A stretch of 64,000 nt of DNA from contig QLIY01000074.1 in NCBI GenBank assembly GCA_003260075.1, positions 62,001 to 126,000 of the forward strand, read 5' to 3'. Each line of letters begins with the position of its first letter. Positions within the stretch are counted from its first letter, which is position 1. The notes below the pieces were generated by a model. It saw only the letters and a list, made by a program, of their open reading frames with translations. It had not been told where the DNA came from and did no database searches. A program made the translations under genes and the position numbers. The DNA is from Phallusia mammillata (Eukaryota; Chordata; Ascidiacea; Phlebobranchia; Ascidiidae). Positions 58,311 to 64,000 of the stretch are shown here, piece by piece.

Positions 58311-61300
58311 CCAAACTAAACAACCACTCCTTATGACGTCATAACTTGTTGTTCTTAGGAAAAAATATTTATCGGAACTAATTGACCTTGCACCTGGCCA
58401 ATCCTTTAATGTGTAATTTGAAGTATATTTTTTTAATTAAACTGGCATATGTCTTACTCAAGTATATAATTTTAATTAAATTACTGCATAATCGGATTTG
58501 TGGCATTGTTGCAAAGATGGGTGACATTTAGATTACAAATCTTTGTATTGCTGCAAAACATTTTTGTATCCATAAAAACAGGTTCAATAAAGATTAATAT
58601 TTACAATATCCTAAAACATTAAATTACCAATTCTAGTTCCGATTTATAAACAGATTAGGCCTGAAAGCACACCTCGGTGATAAACATTTTTAGTTTATTT
58701 GGAAAATTAAGTCTTTTCGGCATTTTTTGATAGAACTCTTTCTGCCGAAACATAAACAATGCCCGTCGTTCTCTGAAAAACAGTGCCTTTATTAAGTCAT
58801 TATACACCGAAGGCTACAACTTGAAAAACATTTCTCGATATGTACAGTAGTATGTTAACGGTCTTTGCTAAGAGGCACCATATACACTGTTAAATTTATT
58901 TACACCCGCATACATTTTAACATCTATTTATGTGACCTATTTTTAAAGACAGTCGCCTTTGGCGTGGATTTAAGCGGCTTTATAAATATGCTGACCTAAC
59001 AAAACACAAAATTTGCGAAAAGTCCCATGACTATGTTTTGCTTTTTTTATGCCAAGAAGCTTTTTGAACCTTAATATAGTAATGCTTCTGAAGATGACTT
59101 TGTATAAACATGTTTTTATGTTGTCAAACAAAGCTACATGGCCAAAATCACAAATAAGAGTACAACTTATATCAGTAAAAAAGTTTATGTGTTAATTAAG
59201 TGCTCAAAATAAACCGGGCACAAAGGAATTGTTTGTGTACCTTTACTAACAAGGAGAATCATTCACGTATGTTCACTAGCAGTCTATAATATCCGTCAAA
59301 CCGCCAAAGTAACAAACGGATTATAACACAGATCTTTATCTCATACACCATAAGGTAAAAATTTCGCATGTTTAGTGTGGCACACCAACAAAACCTTGTA
59401 TTTGTGTTGAAAACAAGGATTTAAGTCTGGATTACAGCACAAACATGTACCCGAGTAAAGTTCTGAACAGCCTTTGTAAAGTTTGACCAAAAAAGTTATG
59501 ACTTAGCCTATACTTGAAAAGTATTTAATTACAGAAAAAAAACTGGGCATAGACTAGCCAAGGTAGATTAACTTTTAAAAAGCCAAATTTGAACCGTACT
59601 GTAAGTAGCCTGTTTTTCTATCCTTATTACATAGATAACTTTTGAGGACATGTATTTTACCATGTTTTCTCATATTATAATATTAGCTATAGCTTGTCTG
59701 AAACATCGTTGCCTTATATTTGCCCCAAAATGCAATACCTTGTAATCTTTGGATTTGACTCATTGAAGTAATTTTTTGGTAAATTTCGAAGACATATATT
59801 TTCATAAGTTCTTCAACGCTTTAACCCTGTTTACCTGAAACAATGTCTTTGCTTTATAATTACCCTCAAAGCATGCCACACTTAACCTCTTGTGAGCTTT
59901 GGTTTCGATCTTGGACATTTTAGAATAGCTTTCGATGGGTGCTTTGTAGATCTGACTATGCATTTAGAATTCTAACGAGTTTCCTAATAGTCGCATAAGG
60001 CGGCATGTTTTGGAAAAAATAAAGATGACTAACAGTGGTTTTACGTCACAAAACCAAGTACACGATTTTACAACATCAAAAACAGGAAAATCTGTGTTTT
60101 CCGTAATGAATTCCTCTCATTGACGCCTTACATTTTATAGAAGAACAAGAACATTGTAGGAGGAATCAGGGCATTCGTGTATTGACTCATTTGTTTTTTG
60201 TTTCATGTTTTGTTTCTCAATGGTTTCCCTGTTTTGAAAAACGCCAAGTGTTAGACATCAGAAGTTCGTATAACTTGGTCACGTAGAACCCTTAAACGCG
60301 GACACACGTGTTTTGTATCCCATTTGTGTAAGTCGGCTCAAGCTTTTCGGTTTCGGGTCCAGACAACGTTTGGATTTCACTTTGAATAAAACGAGCTTAA
60401 ACCTGACCTGACTTTGCACTGAGTCTCATTGGTTGGCTTGTACTTTTGAAATTATGGTCAGGTTTTGGACTCAATTTCGCCCTGCTGCTTACAACACTGA
60501 TACCATCACTTGTTTTAAAATATCCGCAACCCAATATGTTTGGGTTTAAATCCCGTGCCGACTTGGTCTAGCTCACAATCACCCGAAGTGTAAAGCTATT
60601 GGGCTGACCTGTATATAATTTAGGTTGTAATGATTGACCAAAAGTTTTTCTTTGCTAATTGTGTACTTTGGGTGTTTGATGTAATCTGTGTGCGTCACTT
60701 AAAAACGGGTAAAAGTTTGAACTTAATTTTTACCATTCCCAAAAAGCCACTACCTTTAACCCAAAAAAAGTCAGTTATTCTCAAACCGTATACAAGTTTT
60801 AGCTATTTAAATATGGCAACATTTTTGGTGTTTTTTGTTTGATGACAAAATGTGACGTTAATGTGATCATTTTTTACTGATGTGCCATAAAAAGCAATGT
60901 TATCGAGGAAAAAAACATCGTACAATGTATGAGTCGCAAACTGTGCGGCGTAAAAAACGGTTTGGTAATGCACCGCCACTGCACAACGTAAATTTTTAAT
61001 GTGTTTCCCGTGGTACGTGATCGAGTGCAAAAACATTGAAGAAGATCTTGTCGGGAAATTCCTCCTCCTATAACAACTTCTCGTAAACACCTGGCTTATG
61101 TTTGGATTCAGTTTACATGGGTTTAGCGCTAAGAAGACACGAGAACAAAAATGTTTGTGGCCGAAACACGAACGTGACACAATATTACATGATAAGCAGA
61201 TGGTTATAATTTAGGCAAATTTTTCAACTCGTTCGGACATAACTTACCTATTGTCCGAGTGTGTATGATTAGACATAACGTGTTGCTGTACATATTTGTG

Positions 61301-63274
61301 AGAAACACTTCGCACCGTTAGACATGTTCAATTATGGATACAATAAATTCGGAAAGGAATTCGTACTACTAGGCTCTCAAACAATTCTTTTGTTTGTTGG
61401 TGTTTGAAGGCGTATCTTACAAAACTGCAAGAAGAGCTGTCATGCTGAAAGTGATAACCATTTATAAAAAATAAACACAAAAACCTGTTCGGGCAGTTGT
61501 GTTGTCGTAATTTCAAAAATCTAGACCTATCTTTTGCTTTTGTGTTCTTTTTAGCAAAATTGGTAAAAGATTGCCAAGAACATTATCTGGGAAAGTTGTT
61601 CGGTAAAATTTTTACAACTTCGAGACGATTTTTTTTATGACATCATCACCAAAGAAATGACATCTTTTCATTCGTATTTACTTTTTTTAAGGCAATCTGT
61701 TCGTGTTAATTTCGTGACAGGTCTTAGTTGCAAGTCGTCCTAAAACGAAAGCGTCACGTTTTGCGCTTTTTACGCAGAAATGGTATACCAAGTGCAGTAT
61801 CGAATGTATGATACCATTATGAATTGTTTTGCATTACGCACCCATCCGTAATCTTTATCTTGATAAAGACAAGTCACAGCGAATTTTTGTTATTGTTAGT
61901 TTTATTTACGATAAGATCTAGAAATCGCGACATCAGGTTTGATTCTTTGAAAAAGGGTTTAGCGATTTAGGCAATTATTCTATCTGCATCTTCTACGTGC
62001 CTGATATTCCAGACGGTGACACAATATATCACATATGACCCACACTTCGGACGTACGTAATCCATAATATCGCAAGGATGAACAAACAAACTTGCGCTTG
62101 GCACAGTTTATTAGGAAACCAGACATACAAACTATATCCTGTTGTTGTTTTTTCAGAAACACAAGTGACAAGTCTGTCGTACCGATTTCGTCGAAGAACC
62201 GCCAAGCCTATAACATGAAACTTTACAGGATTTTGAAGCCAAAGGCCGTGAACTATAGACATTAAACGTGACTTTTTTAAGATTAGAAGCACCCTTTTGC
62301 TGTACGTAATATGGTCAGATATACGACCATTCTGCAGAGTGTGGCAGCTGCACGCCAAGTTTTTGGGTTTGCACGCTGAAATTGGTCTTGTACGCGAACT
62401 TACGGGTCGTGCACGCGCGACATGTAGGTCCTGCACGTGCGAGATCTCGTCGGGAACTGCCATGTTCTGCAGACTGGATATACGATTGACATGGATAACA
62501 GATCTATGCCGCTTGTAATAATTTTGTTACGCCTACACCCAAACAAACAAAGGCACTGAACATTTGCTGCTTCATAACAAACAAATGAGGAGTTCACTGC
62601 CAAAAACATGGTTTGTAAATTCAAACACGACAAAGGTAGCATCTACTTAAGTTTTTTTTTTCGAAAACCTTTCTAAATCATAATACAGTCAAATCAAGGG
62701 GTGACCAAATCCAAGTACAAATTAGTGCACAGGACAATAAAGATTTCAGGCCAGGTGTGCTGTTGTGATAAATGTTTGCAAGGTGCAACCCTTATCATAT
62801 GTTTTGACACGAACTCGGTGACAAAGACTGAACATTCCAAAAGCAATTTAAAAAGCAGCAAATGTTGCAAATTAATAAAAAAAAATATATTTGTATATTT
62901 TCATGCAAACATTTGTAAATGTGCCGCAACTCCCAAAAAAACTTACCACAGGGTCACGGTTTCGATATTTTATCACAAAGGAGATTGATGTTCAAAATCT
63001 GTCAGACGACCGCCCGCAGAATCGAGTCTGGTGTTTTGCGGAGTCAGTTGTCTACAAACCATACACACGGTTTGGTCTCGAAAGCCAATATTGAGCGTGT
63101 TTCACTATGTGTACAAATCAAACATAAGGTACATGACGAACTGTCAAAATATGTAAAAATGATTGATAACGGTTTGGCATCTTTATTGTAACAACAGACT
63201 TGTATTGTTATGGAACAGCAGATTAACAAAAAGTTTAGTGTCTCAAATTTTGCGTACTCTGTGTTAATTTAAGC

Positions 63275-63483
63275 AGGGGTCGGCAACCTTTATTGCACTG
63301 CGGACCGTATTTGAAACTAAAATTTTATCGCGGACCGGTGTTCAAAATCTACAAATATTTGGCAATGAAAACGCCTAAGCTAGTGTATCAGCCCCGGGAT
63401 ACATGGGCAAAATGTTTTGAAGCATTGAACCTGAAAAAGTTTACGGTCCGGTAACAATCTCCTCGCGGGCCACCACCGGGCCG

Positions 63484-63484
<1 letters not shown>
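63275..63484 (+). mobile_element. hAT-like element truncated by a gap
   Basis: It starts CAGGGGTCGGCAACCTTTATTGC and runs into the 74-base G run at 63485. The GC-rich TCGCGGGCCACCACCGGGCC end just before the gap fits the palindromic centre seen in related elements. The right end is not seen. Confidence 0.5.

Positions 63485-63558
<74 letters not shown>
63485..63558. other. Scaffold gap written as 74 G
   Basis: It truncates a hAT-like element that begins at about 63275 (CAGGGGTCGGCAACCTTT). The right end of the element is not present after the gap. Confidence 0.85.
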
Positions 63559-63560
<2 letters not shown>

Positions 63561-63806
63561 TTGCAAACGTTACGTTGCAAATTTTGCTTATCGGGCAACA
63601 TTTAAACATTTCAGAGCAATAAAGCAAAATTATTGTGCGAAAAAAGTTCTTTAGACCTACCCTAAAAAGTACTTTGTATAACTTACACCAGATAGACGAA
63701 AAACTTTAATGTTTTAACATATTTTCGACAAATGGTGATTTGCGTATGGTATTAGAAATTATACAGTCTATTTTCTTGTATATCGGGAGCTGACGACTGG
63801 ACTGAT

Positions 63807-63901
63807 ATGTTATCGTTAAGACGTCAAGGTTCGAGATTAGATTCTGTTAGAGACGAGCGCCGCCTTGTGGGTATTTTCTGGATTAACAAATGGGTCGAAG
63901 G
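63807..63901 (+). CDS. Candidate first coding exon of a gene running off the right edge (partial)
   Basis: The ATG at 63807 opens an in-frame stretch (MLSLRRQGSRLDSVRDERRL, then VGIFWINKWVEG) that ends at a good donor (GG|gtaagt). Base composition is more coding-like than the AT-rich surroundings. It would be a 95-bp exon ending in phase 2. I recognise no family and there is no second exon in the window to confirm it. Confidence 0.3.
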
Positions 63902-64000
63902 GTAAGTTTATCAGTCTTAAAGGCGAGTCCTTGGACAAAACTGTCGGTAAAAAAATTAATTCGAACATTTTAAAAAGCGTTACAATTAAAACTATTTTTT

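Larger units (their letters stand above)
56066..63806. other. 7.7 kb region without a convincing gene
   Basis: AT-rich with six scaffold gaps and five allelic overlap pairs. Open frames are short and scattered on both strands, without paired splice sites or recognised motifs. The longest (62463-62029, minus, 144 codons) has no family feature. It overlaps a GC-rich patch with a degenerate TGCACG-containing repeat (62340-62460). Confidence 0.45.

Noticed and set aside
62029-62463. 144-codon frame on the minus strand
   Set aside because: No domain, signal or codon pattern that suggests a protein; it overlaps a repetitive GC-rich patch. Kept only as a sequence curiosity.
1550-63558. G-quadruplex or telomere-like G tracts as a regulatory system
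   Set aside because: Strict strand bias, a standard length of 10 and dovetail overlaps on both sides point to assembly gaps.
63380-63627. Poly-proline frames in two phases on the minus strand
   Set aside because: Caused by the 74-base G run at 63485-63558, inside a truncated transposon.

Overview
The window is intron-rich animal nuclear DNA. It is AT-rich and spliced, with exons mostly of 60-270 bp, GT-AG introns of a few hundred bp, tRNA-derived SINE-like sequence and many small non-autonomous DNA transposons. The gene set, the compact intron size and the strong allelic divergence fit an invertebrate chordate, most likely an ascidian. No species marker is present, so this placement is an inference.

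Layout. (1) 1.8-34.1 kb, minus strand: one large gene that I reconstructed as 36 exons in continuous phase. It encodes a 2401-residue NACHT and WD-repeat protein (NWD1/NWD2-like) with a long N-terminal extension. (2) 36.7-39.1 kb, plus strand: a 5-exon gene for a 334-residue secreted protein with a thrombospondin type 1 repeat followed by a Ly6/uPAR-like cysteine domain. It starts head-to-head with gene 1. (3) 42.3-52.1 kb, minus strand: a 12-exon gene for a 500-residue type II membrane glycosyltransferase of the exostosin (GT47) family, closer in motif pattern to the plant/protist type than to animal EXT. (4) 53.3-56.1 kb, minus strand: a 4-exon gene for a 197-residue secreted cysteine-rich protein that I do not recognise. 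(5) 56.1-63.8 kb: no convincing gene. At 63.8 kb there is one candidate first exon of a plus-strand gene that would run off the right edge. The genes do not form an obvious pathway; they are ordinary neighbours.

Assembly structure. There are 32 runs of G, always G on the given strand and never C. Their lengths cluster at 10 (plus chance flanking Gs), with five longer runs of about 60-79. Around most 10-base runs, the sequence just left of the run is repeated, with substitutions and indels, just right of it. This is what scaffold gaps look like when two overlapping contigs (two alleles) were not merged and the gap letters were later written as G. All poly-proline and poly-glycine reading frames here are therefore artefacts, and several exons of gene 1 appear twice. 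The same duplications expose heterozygous transposon insertions: at least three hAT-like elements are present in one allelic copy and absent from the other.

Mobile DNA. I find hAT-like elements with target duplications (perfect 8 bp in five), pogo/Tigger-like elements with TA targets, a fold-back element, a dispersed SINE-like family and one element with a 10-bp duplication. Most lie in introns of gene 1.
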